A model generated the notes under the pieces. It made no database searches and had not been told where the DNA came from. It worked only from the letters and a program-made list of their open reading frames with translations. From NCBI GenBank assembly GCA_026075535.2, contig AP026547.1, positions 4,030,001 to 4,094,000 on the forward strand: a stretch of 64,000 bases of DNA. The letters are read 5' to 3'. This document shows, piece after piece, positions 39,832 to 51,392 of the stretch. Positions within the stretch are counted from its first letter, which is position 1. Each line of letters opens with the position of its first letter. Both the position numbers and the translations under genes were made by a program. This DNA comes from Tricholoma matsutake (lineage: Eukaryota > Basidiomycota > Agaricomycetes > Agaricales > Tricholomataceae).

Positions 39832-41619
39832 CTAGGGGTCTCCAAAATCCTCAACATTGGAGAGATCCTCGGGGCTTGAAGTGTACGATGTGGCGTATGA
39901 GTGCAAAGACGAGTGTGATGGTATCGGGTGCAGCTGAGAACTGTGGGCAAGACTGTTAACGTTCGAAGACCACGTGCCGTAGGAATGAGCTGGTCTATGG
40001 TAGCCGTGGTGTGAAGAAAATTGTGAAGTTGGGGATGGAGTAAAAGGTGATTCAGTCTGTGAGTTACGAAGGTGCTTGTCCACACCGGATGATTCTCGTG
40101 GAAGCCATGGCAGGCGCTGATGTCCACTCTCCCGACCTCCGCCCAGATCGACCGATAATCGATTGTGGAATCCCGACATACTCTCGCTCTCTCTATGACT
40201 GCGATGTGGCCCCACCCCTGAGTCCTGATACAAGGTGCTTGATCGAACACGGTTTGACCGCTCCAAGTGCGGCCCAACCACTATCGAAGAGTCGTAGGAG
40301 TCTGGCCGCCAACGACCCGACTGCGGCTGGATAGAAGGCCATGAACCTGACTGTGGTGGTGTCGTGGTGTCCCGTCTTCGGGAGACGCTGTGAGGGTTGG
40401 TAGGAGACGGAGACGGAGACCAGTCAATATCTTGACGAACTGAGGAGGAGATGCGCAAGCTGTCGAGCGGGATCGGCCATCTATCCCCTGCGCTTTCGCG
40501 GGAATGGCTCGATAGAGTTGGTGATGTCATTGGGCTATGGGTTTGCATATCCTGGTACATGGAACTCCCAAAGACACCGTCAATTGATGTTGTGTTCCCG
40601 TTAGTAGGCGACCATTGAGGTGAATCCGGGACTTGGTATGTCTGTTCTTCAATTTTACATTCTACGGGTTCTTGGTCTTCTGGTTCGCAACTGATGACAT
40701 TCGATATTAGACCAACCTCAGCTAGTAAGGGACTGACCATGCACTAAAACTTACACAAGTCTTGGTTTGCCATCAGGCCCAATATCTACCTTAGGAGGAA
40801 CGCGGAAATTTGTTAAACGGAAAATGTGTGGGGGCATATGCAGTGCCATAATGTCTGGCTTGTTTGATGGCCTCTACAGTGAACGGATAATCAGTTCGCG
40901 GTGGCGACGTAGGTTTCGACATGTGCACCTTGAGTTTACCGGACCGGATATCCTCGGACGTGTAATATGATATCAGGTGAAGGTCTGACCCCTCTACCGT
41001 CACTGTAATTGTCTGCGGACACGCCATGAGCTGAACTGACGATGGCATGTATAACAGAACACACTTTTTTGATAAGCCCATTGAGCTTGAACGTCCCTTG
41101 ATCGGTAGATCCATGGGTCTGCAACAGGTGTCCTGGCCCTTTGAAAGCGGCCGACGTTTGATCCGGGGAGGTTCTGTGGGTGGACAATCCACGAGATGAT
41201 GAATCGAGAGGGTATGGCTTCTTGTGACTACCACGACTGCTCGTTCGCTCGTTGATCTCGCGATACACCTTGCAATAGACCCATCTGTGGTCAGCATATA
41301 GCGGCGTCATGAACGTCGATGATCCCACCAAAAAGTTTCCGACAATGCGCGATGGCGACCATAATAAACCATCTGCATCATAAGCTGAAGCGGTTTGTGT
41401 GATAAAGGCGATCTCACCCGTCCACCTCTTGATCCCGCTCTCCTCAACGCTAAAAACAAAGACAGCTCCACTTTTGATCATTGTCCTACGCTCCGAGTCA
41501 TTCAGTCGGCGAGTGATACGCGGGATAATGCCTTGTCGTGCTGCATGGATCAAGCGTAAGGCATTGATGGTGGTTTCTACATAGCCCGTGAAGGGCGGTA
41601 CGTCGGGGTTGCTCGTCAT
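39832..41619 (-). CDS. Gti1/Pac2 (WOPR) transcriptional regulator
   Basis: Six exons (41418-41619, 41329-41372, 41065-41268, 40929-41012, 40755-40873, 39832-40690) give 503 residues. The first WOPR box has GYVETTINALRLIHAARQG, ITRRLNDSERRTMIKSGAVF, VEESGIKRWTDGLLWSPSRI and GNFLVYRE. The second has LNGLIKKTITV, HLISYYTSEDI, SGKLKRPS and LTNFRVPPKVDIGPDG. The remaining 300 residues are a Ser/Pro/His-rich low-complexity region typical of the family. WOPR proteins (Wor1, Ryp1, Pac2) bind DNA and switch morphology or sexual development in fungi. The target genes here are unknown. Confidence 0.93.
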
Positions 41620-42651
41620 TACACGTAGCTAATCTTGAGGTTGTTAGACAAGAGTCGAGAGGTTATGGATGAGCCTCCAGGAAAGTGAGCATCTTCCTTT
41701 ATGATTCACCCTGTAGTGCTCCCCCTTGCATAATCAAGGACTTCATCTGGTTCCGAATCGATAGCATGCGACAGAAGTCAGGCGTTCAGATATCCATACA
41801 TCGGCCTTGATTCACCTTTACTAGGCTGCAAATGAGGTAACGCTAGCCGAAGCCCCGTGTAACTGACATATCTTGACGCCACTTGTCACCTGTCTTCTCC
41901 CCTGCTCTCCAGAAGACTGCTTCTTACGGATTTTTGGATAAAGCTGTGGGTAGATTTTTCATCTCATATTTATCTCATTGGTAATTGACGAACCTTTGTA
42001 GATCCGAGCCTTTTGATGTGTCCCAGACTGTATGGAGACTGGAAACGTCATTAAACGCACATGCAAACTTTGTCACCTACGTAGGCTTCGTGAATCCGTC
42101 GTTCGTTCCCGGATCGAAGACAAACAACTTCGAGCATTCTTTCATCTGGGAATAGCCGACCGCGGACGCTACGAGGATTCCACTCCTCTGAGACACATCT
42201 TCACAAGACTCGAACTGGCTCCGTGGATTAAATCGGCCCGGACTTATTTGGTGCCTAACGGCATTGCTCTACTTATCTATCTATATTGCATGCTGCTCTC
42301 GTGGTAGGTCTGTACTGAGCAACTCAAGCCAATAATGTTCACCTTCCCTTTGAGGAGGCTCTGCGCCGCCTCGTCCCCCCCATTCCACCCGTTCCTATTC
42401 CTGTTTACTTTCTGTTATTCGTGTTTACGACCATCTGTGTGTCAAGTTAGCGCACGTCGAAAGTATTCTGCTGGTTCCCGTAAGGGGTAATTTATCAGGC
42501 CTCGCAAGAAATTCAGAGTCAGCGCCGACATCCCGAGGAAGAAGAAAGGTAGGAGACGGGTGGAGAAAAAGTAAGACGAAGCTCTCTCCAAGGTGTATTG
42601 AAACATTAACAACAAATCAGTGATGGCCATACAGTCACACGGAAGAAATTG
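41620..42651. other. Region with WOPR promoter, no confident gene
   Basis: About 1 kb. A forward open frame at 42032-42307 (91 residues, Arg/Leu-rich with a hydrophobic end) shows no family features and I do not call it. Confidence 0.45.
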
Positions 42652-43351
42652 TTATTCCTGCCTATCGTCTGTGAGAGCCTCATCGCATAAAATACGATGG
42701 ACGAAAACTCTTAGATAAGATCGTAACTGAGGGATGGGAAACTCCAGATCGCTGGCCATGAGCCTCAAACCATGAATGTACGTCCGGTCGGCTTGAAATC
42801 GCTTACCACGAGACACACTTTGATAAAACAAACAACAATATATAACGTACGCACTTTACAAGGTACCATTGTGTCGGTTGAATCGCGATTGCCACTTGGC
42901 GCCGTAGCAGAACGGGGAATAAGATCCCTAAAGCGTAGCAACATAGGCTCCACGTTCACGGAACCAGAGTCCGAATCCAAATCCTCGGCCATCGCCTCAT
43001 CAGGATAATCAGAGATTACACGGAGACATTCCAATAAGGCGCCATGCTCCTGGGAATGAGGAGCTTACAATGTGTGTTCTAGGTCGTGGATTACCATCTT
43101 CGGAAGGTTCAATGGTATCTGTGCGAGATAATCGAACGGCCAATCAGTAACACATTCACCAACTTCCACGCGCAGAAATGGACCAAGAGTCTAGTTTACA
43201 ACCAGGTGACTCGGCGGGCCGGTGCTGAACAAGATATGACATGGAGAAGTCCAAACTATTGGTATGAGGCAAAATAGGTCTGTTGGTCTGGTCAATTCGG
43301 CACGTTTGAACGAGTTAGCAGAGCCACGCTGCGTTTCACGTAGCATTGGAC
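42652..43351 (-). CDS. Unrecognised multi-exon coding segment, 5' end missing
   Basis: Five stretches join in phase across introns of 45-72 nt: 43328-43351, 43241-43255, 43095-43190, 42860-43049, 42652-42791 (stop at 42652). The product includes FGLLHTLGPFLRVEVGE, CVTDWPFDYLAQIPLNLPKM, ECLRVISDYPDEAMAEDLD and SDLEFPIPQLRSYLRVFVHR, which has the helical, well-mixed composition of a real protein. Each splice site was found independently and phases agree, so chance is unlikely. No start exon was found before the F-box gene's stop at 43570. It is either a gene fragment left by rearrangement or a gene whose 5' exons I missed. Family not recognised. Confidence 0.4.
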
Positions 43352-43569
43352 CTAGCGCTGTTATGTAGACCTATTGTAAGGGGTGCGTCTGGCCTATATC
43401 CATAACATATACTTCTACAATAATTATATTATGAAATCGAGGCCAATCCTGAGCCGACCTTGCTTGCACCTGTTGAATTGAGAGGGTCACTGATTCTGCA
43501 GACCATATATTCATAAACCGGATCGGACATAAGCCATAAGATTTGCAAAATATCTGGTCCCTATTTTTT

Positions 43570-45862
43570 CTATTGCCCTTCAGCCTTGTGGACAACAAAA
43601 CTTCCCTGGAAACCCACTGCTCCATTGGGTGTGGAAGTTTCACGCCAACGACCCACGAAATTTCGGTCATGTAGGTACCCTCTGAAAATCCATTGTCCGA
43701 GGTGGACGTCGTTAGGATCACGCTAACGAAAATCATAAGAAATGCATGCGCGCTCAAAGACAGACGTTGCACCCACTGGTGTCTGCAACAGGACAATTAA
43801 CCCATCCCAGTAGCGCACTCTACCCATGACTGTAAAGTGTCCCCATGCATCTCCTTGACTTTCACCTGTCTGGTCAAAAAGTTCCATGACGAGTAAAGGA
43901 AGCAAGAAACACAAATACCTCGCCAGTGATGATGATGTCGCAAACGCCGCTTGACAAGTGGCTAGTCACTTAATTGAGCTTGGAATGCCGTAAAAAAGTA
44001 TCGTGGACACACCTAACCACATCTTCGTATTCGTCATCGTCATCAATAGATGCCATACCTGAATACCATGAAGTCCCGTCCGACGAGTCTGAATTCGAGC
44101 CACCTCCAGTCGTTGTATCAGGGACCTCCGAGCACCAGACATTCCGAATCCGCCCGTAAGCTGACTCCGAATGTTGCTTGATATCACCCCTTGCGCGAAA
44201 TGTATCATAATGAGCATTCATTCCTGTGTCGGGGTCGAAGACTTCAATTGCATCCTACCCAAAACTGACAAATCAGATGGTCGTCATCAGCCAGTACAGT
44301 GCACTGACTTCTAAATATTTGACCAGGATACCCCGTGGTAACCACGCATTCAAGAAGTCATCATCATCTAAATCCCCCATTCCGCTGTTCAGGGACTCGT
44401 CCGGTCGTAAACAGTGGTGTTCCTGTAGTTTCCAATACAAAGGCTTATGCTGTAGGGGAACAGAGAATGGAGATTCACGAGGATGCAGGATAACGCTGGT
44501 CAATGCCTGAACATCTGGGATCTGATAAGGACAATTAGTTAGCTTCATGCGTATCACCAACCCGCAATTAGGCACACCATCAATCTACCTGCCCATGATC
44601 CTGTCATTGAACCAGGAGTAAAAACCTTCCCCCTCAAAGGCATTGAACCAATCCAAGGATCATGACATGCGACGAGGCGACTCCAATCTTCATCATAACT
44701 TTCACTCCCGAGAGACATTGTCTGGATTTCCTCATCATCAAACTCGGCCTCGATTGTGACAGGACTACATCTTGGTAAACGGATACGCTCCTGGAAATGA
44801 AAACGAGTAATATCCTCGAGGGTTGGCCCAACAGCGCCCATAGCGATTGCAGTGGGTCTGTCAGGTGGTAACGAGAAAGCGCCATCGGGGAACGTCTCCT
44901 CAGTTTGAAGCTCCTCGGTACGCACTGCTGTAATGAGTGTAGCAGGAACAGTGACAAGTGGGGTAGCAAGGACAAGTTTGTGGGAGTAATGTATAATCTC
45001 AGTTCTGGGAGGTGACGGACCAGAACAATGAGGTGCGACCGAAGTCGTGCGTCCACATATGGGCAGGTGAAAGTAGGAATCCGGGGCATAAGTTGAAGAG
45101 AACTTTTAATTTGGTCAGCTGCGATTCAAACCTACCAAGCCAAAATCTTACCCGATATCCCGTAACGATGAATGGATGCATGACTTGAACGACCAACTTA
45201 TTGAAACTTGATTGTATGGTTGAGTTTGCATCTGAGGAATACAGAGGTAAATTTCTGGCAATTCTAGGGAATGCAGATAGCCTACTACGAGATATTGACA
45301 TCCATAACAGCCAAGACATCAATGAATCGCTGATTATATCTGTATACCACATGGGAGGAGAGCGCATTCGGGCTAGCGTCGTAGCCTCCAGATACTCCCC
45401 TAAGCCAGCCCAATCTGCCAGTTGGCGTTCATTCTTGCCATCGTTTTCAGACATCCTTTGGGAGAAGCGCATGAAAGGTTTGAGACACAGCAAAGAAATT
45501 ACATACATCAAGTAGCACGTCCAAAGATCATCATGTCTCAAAGAAGATCTCTGCCGGATCCGACCCAAAGCAGTAAACCTCTTCACCAGTTCGCTTGCTA
45601 AACAACGACTAGTGAGCCAGCGTTCGCTTAAACGCCTCATAGGAGCGGTGTAGTCAAACTTGAAGCGGAATATCCTTGCGAACAGACGGGAATTACTGTT
45701 GATTGAGATCGCGTCATGAACATGACGGGAAACGAGTGAAAGTGTACATAGGCCAGAGGGTGGGCCCAGAAAAGTGCTGTTGGACGCTACGGTATAAAAG
45801 GTTATTCGTTCCCAGTCGTCGACAGTCAACGCGTAGAATAGCGAATTGGAAGCAACAGACAT
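43570..45862 (-). CDS. F-box-like protein of an expanded basidiomycete family
   Basis: Seven exons (45152-45862, 44578-45102, 44309-44521, 44013-44254, 43919-43949, 43777-43869, 43570-43722) give 655 residues. The N-terminal segment (LTVDDWERITFYTV, LCTLSLVSRHVHDAIS, NSRLFARIFRFKFD) is an F-box-like helix bundle as found in a large agaric family. Later landmarks match that family: AIAMGAVGPTLEDI, DEDWSRLVACHDPW, NAWLPRGI, EVFDPDTGMN, CDIIITGETGESQGDAWGHF, GRVRYWDGLIVLL, WIFRGYLHDRNFVGRWRE. An acidic stretch (DDDDEYEDV) lies in the middle. By analogy it may link substrates to an SCF ubiquitin ligase, but no substrate domain is recognised. Confidence 0.8.
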
Positions 45863-47278
45863 GGTAAGATAGGACGGACGACGGAGGCAGAACTTAGGGA
45901 CATTTCAATTTAAGAGGGATGTGTGCGTAAGTGTACACTGTGATCGCCGTGCTTCTATCCGTCAAAGGGTGAGAGAGTAACCTAGGTCTGAAAGGAAACA
46001 TGTAGACAAGGGCCCTGAACAGGCCCTGAGAATGACTTACTATAAGTACCTGTAGTTCCCGCTGGCGCTGAAATTCCTCTTCGGAGACCAGAACATGAAA
46101 TACGATAGCATTCAAGTCCTGTAGTGAAAGGTTTACAGCAGACACAGCACGGCCTTGCGCAGTTTCGGCCTCCACTTAGACGCATCAAGGGACGCAATAT
46201 TCACATTCTTGCTTATGCCCTAAAGGATATCGATAGTGCATACATATATATGTTCCTGAGAATTCTCTTACTATATCAGTCCTCGACCTGAATATAATAG
46301 CCTCGTATCGTGCAGCGCAGCCTCCGAGTCAGCGCTATAGCTATAGGCAAGCTATCCAGTATCGGTGTAGTCACTACCCATGATGAATATTCTGGATGCT
46401 CTCGAAATACAGTATACGATTTGATTCAGCAAACAGTATCCAGTCAGTTGCGTTGCCTGGCGCGAGGACGTTGATTGTATGTACTGGCTTGCGTTATTCA
46501 AGAACCACGGCATTTCATCAGGCTGAACCATTCTGAAGAACTACAAGCTCATCATAACACTAGGTGACGTTCAAGTATACTGCAGAGATTGGACATCAGG
46601 GCAATGACGATGAGTAGTCGATCTATGTGATTATCTGTGCGCTAACTTGCGAAGCCGTGATTAAAGTTACGATTAGCGGCCGATGAATTCCTTGGATCTG
46701 AAATCGATCCACCAAGATGGCGCACGGTCCGTGTTGGGGCCGGAAATGTCCAGAGAGGAACAGGAAGGAACTTGATATAGATGTTATCGTGCACAATGAT
46801 CGCAACACTGGGTGCCCATGCATAGCACAATACTTACTGTGCACATATTGTGAAAGTTATTATACCATTAGCTTACCAAAGGTAATTAAAGAAGGTTGCT
46901 ATGTGCCAGTATTCCAAATCGGCTGGTTTTCAATATTGTCAATTGAGAACAGTAATATCCTAGAAAGGTCAAGACATATCTTGAAGGACTGACACAATAC
47001 CTCCCTGGTAATCTGTACATGTCCTGCAGCCAGTACAATTTACTGGGGTAATTTGTCTTTCTTCAAGGTCGAGCAAGAACATCCCGTAGTTCTTGATCAT
47101 GTAAAAGTCATGGAAGATCATCTAATCTTTTACTCGTCGGCATGACACAAACAAGCATGTCTGCGCCTATCATTCGGAATCTCAAATGCAGAGACAGATA
47201 CACTTCGAGCCGATTGATGTCAAAGAGCTTATCCCATGCCACACAGTCGACCCAAGATCTACGTTAATGAAAATCCAG
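45863..47278. other. AT-rich region without a recognised gene
   Basis: About 1.4 kb. One reverse open stretch (about 46050-46175, LSLQDLNAIVFHVLVSEEEF then a donor-like site) looks protein-like but has no partner exons that I can identify. The rest is repetitive-looking AT-rich DNA with no clear element ends. Confidence 0.4.
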
Positions 47279-47950
47279 CTACAGCGCAATTCGAAAATAA
47301 TCAGAGCGTACGGCCACGCTTGCCTGCGAATTGGAGGATGCTTCGGGAGCATAGCTAGTTTGAAGAGCTGCTTCAAGGACAGTCACTAGGATCCCAGTTG
47401 GTGACAAGACGTGAGGATGTTTGAAGTGTTGGCGAAGATAGAGTGAGTCACCTTCACTTACTTCTAGAGCTATGCCATGGGCCTTGGAGTAGTCTAAGAC
47501 ATCCTTCCGGAACCATGAACGGGTGCAAGTCAATTTAGCAAACACCCCATCAGTATCAGCTGAATGAACCAAGTAGAGACACACTTGATTGATGACAGGT
47601 AACGGGAGATTCGCGTTCACAATCTCCTCTATATGTCGTACACCAAATGCTATGCTTCTCATAAGTCCCCTCTTTCTGAGCGTTACAGATGGCTCGCCAA
47701 CTCTCCAGTCGTGATGTGGGGCCACCGACAGGTCCATGGATAAGGTACAGGTCGATATAGCCAAGACCACAATTACTAAGAGATTTTTCTATCGCTCTTC
47801 GAACGTGGTCATTGCCACAGTTGAGTTTTAGTTTTGTCGTGTAGAAGATTTCGGATCGAACTATCCCCGATGACTGGCAAAAATCGAGAATCGCTTGCCC
47901 AGTTTCTTTCTCCATTCTGCGGAATCCTGATATGCGTCATTAGATGATAA
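47279..47950 (-). pseudogene. Aldo-keto reductase pseudogene
   Basis: Fragments of a small fungal aldo-keto reductase run in order on the reverse strand: IRNS-like DSAEW, KETGQAILDFCQSSGI, RSEIFYTTKLK (catalytic Lys region), GLGYIDLYLIHGP, ESWRAICNAQKEG, then in another frame IAFGVRHIEEIVNANLPLPVINQ, then LHPFM and, in a third frame, VLDYSKAHGIALE and FKHPHVLS. At least three frame changes, loss of the VSN of the SIGVSN-F motif, and a lost acceptor before the LHPFM segment make it non-functional. The substrate-binding and cofactor regions were once typical of the family. It sits next to the intact HSBP1-like gene. Confidence 0.75.
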
Positions 47951-48328
47951 AATTCGCGATTGCTGGCAAGATACCCAGCCTTTGGACCCATTTAATCCAT
48001 CACAGGACGAAGGAGATAAACTAAAATAGATACCTCTAACGCATACCCTTTTTTGGCATACAATTGGTACGTGCCTTGTTTTCTGTGAGCCAAAATTCTT
48101 CCAGGAGATATGGACAAACCCAAGGATAGGAATTTCCCATCGCGAAAGGAAGATATACATAACAGAGACAGGTGACTTAAGTACCCTCAGCAATGTCTGC
48201 ATCGTCGTCGATAAGACATCGGTGCTTTTTATGCAATCAGCGATGATCCCGCGATGTCGAATTGACTGAATATTACAAAGTTACATGGAAAGCATTAGTG
48301 TTTGGGTTTGTTATGTCGGCGCGACAAC

Positions 48329-48748
48329 ATGAACGTCCATGAAGAAGTGCCTTCGTTGGCCTTGCCATTAAATGTCGTCCCTATACGTGGAGAAACCGAG
48401 GAAAGGATCCCTACTCCATCTACCAAACAGATAAAACCATCTACAATTGTTGCGAGCGACATATCCAGTCCACACGAACTCACAGCTTTTGTAAGTGCAT
48501 TGTTCCATGTTTATGTTGATTATTTTTATCGGGGAATATAGGTTGAGAGCCTGTTAGAACAACTGGACTCCAAATTCGATGAAATGTCCTCGCAAATCCT
48601 TGACAAAAGTATGTCTCAAGAACCAGCTGTTGATGACTATTCTCATTTATCGGTAGTGGAACAAATGTCAACCAGGGTAGATGCTCTTGAGGCATCGATA
48701 TATGATATCATAAATGGCGACGTTACGGTGCTGCAGTCACCATCATAG
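48329..48748 (+). CDS. Heat-shock-factor-binding-protein-1-like small coiled-coil protein
   Basis: Three exons (48329-48490, 48542-48608, 48657-48748) give 106 residues. The C-terminal half, ELTAFVESLLEQLDSKF, EMSSQILDKMEQMSTRVDAL, EASIYDIINGD, is the single long heptad-repeat helix that defines HSBP1. The N-terminal 50 residues are Pro/Thr-rich and unconserved. The second intron (48609-48656) is 48 nt, keeps frame and contains no stop, so retention would insert 16 residues into the helix. The spliced form is preferred because it restores the DKMxxMSxRVDAL string. HSBP1 binds trimeric heat-shock factor and WASH-complex partners in animals. The role in this fungus is inference. Confidence 0.85.
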
Positions 48749-49002
48749 CAAACGGTGTTCGGAGGAGTGAGAGTGGGCAACAATGATAGCGACCTTTGAA
48801 ATGTGTACAGTTAACTATGAGTTGTCCGGAAACGTATGTACCTCCATAAACGCAAGCCAGAACCACTTCGCATAGTCATAAGCGTACTATGCACGTACTA
48901 TAGTCAATCATTACGTAAGTAGTCTTTGCAGTTTGCTGCTCAGAGTGGCTAACGTCCAGAAGAACACGACGATCTTTCATACCATCCTTGACCACCACTG
49001 GC

Positions 49003-50393
49003 ATGTCCGGAACCCCACCTATTGTCATTCACACACCTTTTCGATTCGATCCCGCCAAAGTCGTTCTGCCACCCATCCTTGGGGGACCAGTAATAGACCA
49101 TCAACCACATTCTCCCTCGTCAACTATGTTTCAGAGTCTAAAACGTAAGAGAGAGTTTGGGCACGCTGGATTTAGCAATTTCGAACAGGCGCTTCAGAGA
49201 GCGACCGAGAACGAGTCGAACTTTTCTTTGAAGCACGTACGCCTCTGGTTCCTGATTATTATTATTATTCTCGTCTTGACTGACATGTGCAGGCTCAGAA
49301 AAGTAAGGGGAGGAAGCATGTTGGTAGGAGCAGCGATGAGCCTCTCACGAACGAGGTAATGCATCATTCTTTCTTCATGGATTAGTACTTACGATACTTT
49401 CAGGCGCCGATTGTGTTTGAAGATAGAATTCGACTGATTGAAGGGCTACGGGAAGCCTTCAAGCGAGAGAGCGACGTTCATTTCGCAGGAAGTTATCGTC
49501 TCTACGATCCTGCAGGAAATCATAAACAGCGAATACAAACGATGACACACGAGATATGGAAGGCGACAGGATATAGGTTCACGTATGCATCCCCATGGCG
49601 TATTGCCGTTTGGCTTTTTAATGCGCTCTGAACTCTGACTTACAGAGTTAAAGACCACCCGCGTACCAAGCATGGTCATAAAACAAGACTGGTGTGCTCA
49701 CAAGATGAAGCTCACAGGTCGAAATCATCTAAGAATTCCGTGAAACCACGGACTACGAGCGATGGTGTCGCCCTCGCAAAAGCTCGATATCCGTGCAGAA
49801 GCGGGCTTTTAATCTCCTCCCGCGACGATGGCGAACCAGGTCATTGTGTCATCATTGTTCGAGTGCATCATCATGAAGCTCATGAGCCTAACTATGATGT
49901 TACATTACCTCCCGACATGACGCAGTCGATCTGGGAGAGTATGGGCTGGGGTCCGAATTCCATTAATCCACCGAATGTGGATATCGGTGGCGGAGACTCC
50001 AATGCCTCTGATAGAGGATCCAACGGATATTCTTCCGATAATGAGGATCCTCCACAAGTTCAGCAAGGCGACGATGTTAAAATGCACGACGAGCGTAATA
50101 CGATCCCTCTAAAGGTGGCACCTCTGGAACTTGATCCTGATGAATACCAACGACGGATGCGACGTCACATCGGGCTGATACGCGATTTCTGTGATGGATT
50201 GGAGTTCCAATTGCCATTTAATGATTATCGGATGCTGGAAGCGCTTGAACGAGAAGGAGAACAGTTTTTGCGACTAGTGGAAGATTGTCTGCGGAAAGAA
50301 GGCAGATTAAAAGCGAGCCCGATAGATCATTCAAGTCCGGTCACCGATCAGCCACTGCAGAACAATGGGAAGGATAATTTAGTTGCTAGTTGA
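49003..50393 (+). CDS. Uncharacterised basidiomycete protein, putative nuclear
   Basis: Four exons (49003-49236, 49293-49355, 49404-49582, 49646-50393) give 407 residues. The conserved-looking core is VHFAGSYRLYDPAGNHK, THEIWKATGYRFTVKDHPR, HGHKTRLVCSQDEAHRSK, YPCRSGLLISSRDD, VRVHHHEAHEPNYDV. The spaced Cys and His residues (VCSQ, YPC, HHHEAH) recall the FLYWCH/FAR1-type zinc folds found in some transposase-derived proteins, but this is only a resemblance. The N-terminus has KRKRE. The C-terminal part is acidic, then helical (IRDFCDGLEFQLPFNDYR, LEREGEQFLRLVEDCL). I cannot assign a function. Confidence 0.7.
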
Positions 50394-51392
50394 TTGTTCT
50401 TATGGTGCGTGGAATGCTTTTCGTGGAAATTGTGCAACCCATCGTCAGCGTACGGATGCTAGGGAAGGGAATGACGTTGAAGTTCGACAGGCTGGATGGT
50501 ACTAGCTTGTCATTTCTGACAGGCTTTGGACATGTCCGGTATTCTATTTTATTTTATTTAAATTCTAGATTTGGTAGTTGGTGGAAGATGAAAATCAATG
50601 GCCAACTCTTCGACGTCGCGGTTACGAAGAAGTTACTCGAAAGCTTGGGTCGGGCGATACCATCTGTCTTTTACTGGATTTGTCAACAACATACCCGACA
50701 ACTCGGCGCGGATCACCGATTTTCCTTGTAATCTTCTCAAGACTCGAGACTCGAGAGGAGGCCGCATAGGCCCAGAGGCTGCTTGTGGATGGGTATTGTG
50801 CGTTGGCTGGAGGCAACAAAGAATTGGCCTTCGATTCCACCAAGTCGATGTATGCGTCGGGTCGTCGGAGTCGCAGAGACTCTGAGCTTCATAGAGCAGG
50901 CCCAGGTTAGGTGCGACTGTATGTCATCAGACTACCTGTGGACGTAGTGCTTACCCAATTCAGTTGTATACGGGGTCTTTCGTTGTGTTGACTCCCTTTT
51001 TCAAATAAATATTGAGTATAAAACGTTTGTCACAACCTTCCAGTTGTTGTATGCATCTAGACTAATGATGATTCGATATCTGTTGTAACCCCTTACAGTT
51101 TCGCTGCCATCTATTCTAGGAGAATACGTATGCGTACGCTAGCATTCTATCTTTCATTGATCCCGAGGATCGCAGAGACCAAGTTGTATACTTTTGTCAA
51201 GTTGTCTCTTCCTCCATTGTCTAATTATAATTCTTACAAGCTTTATCTCTGCTTGTTGTCATTGAGCCAATCAAGATAAGGGAACGGACCTTTCCCGGGG
51301 CCTTGGCCCTTCAGCGTTACTGTTGCACGTGATCCCGATATTGCTCCTCCTGATCCGAATCCTCTGCCGAATTCGACTCGCTCATCCGCAAA
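50394..51392. other. Spacer upstream of aquaporin gene
   Basis: About 1 kb with short overlapping forward frames around 50580-50885 but no family signature. The last few hundred bases should hold the aquaporin promoter. Confidence 0.45.

Noticed and set aside
42032..42307. 91-residue forward open frame
   Set aside because: No domain, no adjoining exon, and length is within what chance allows in this region.
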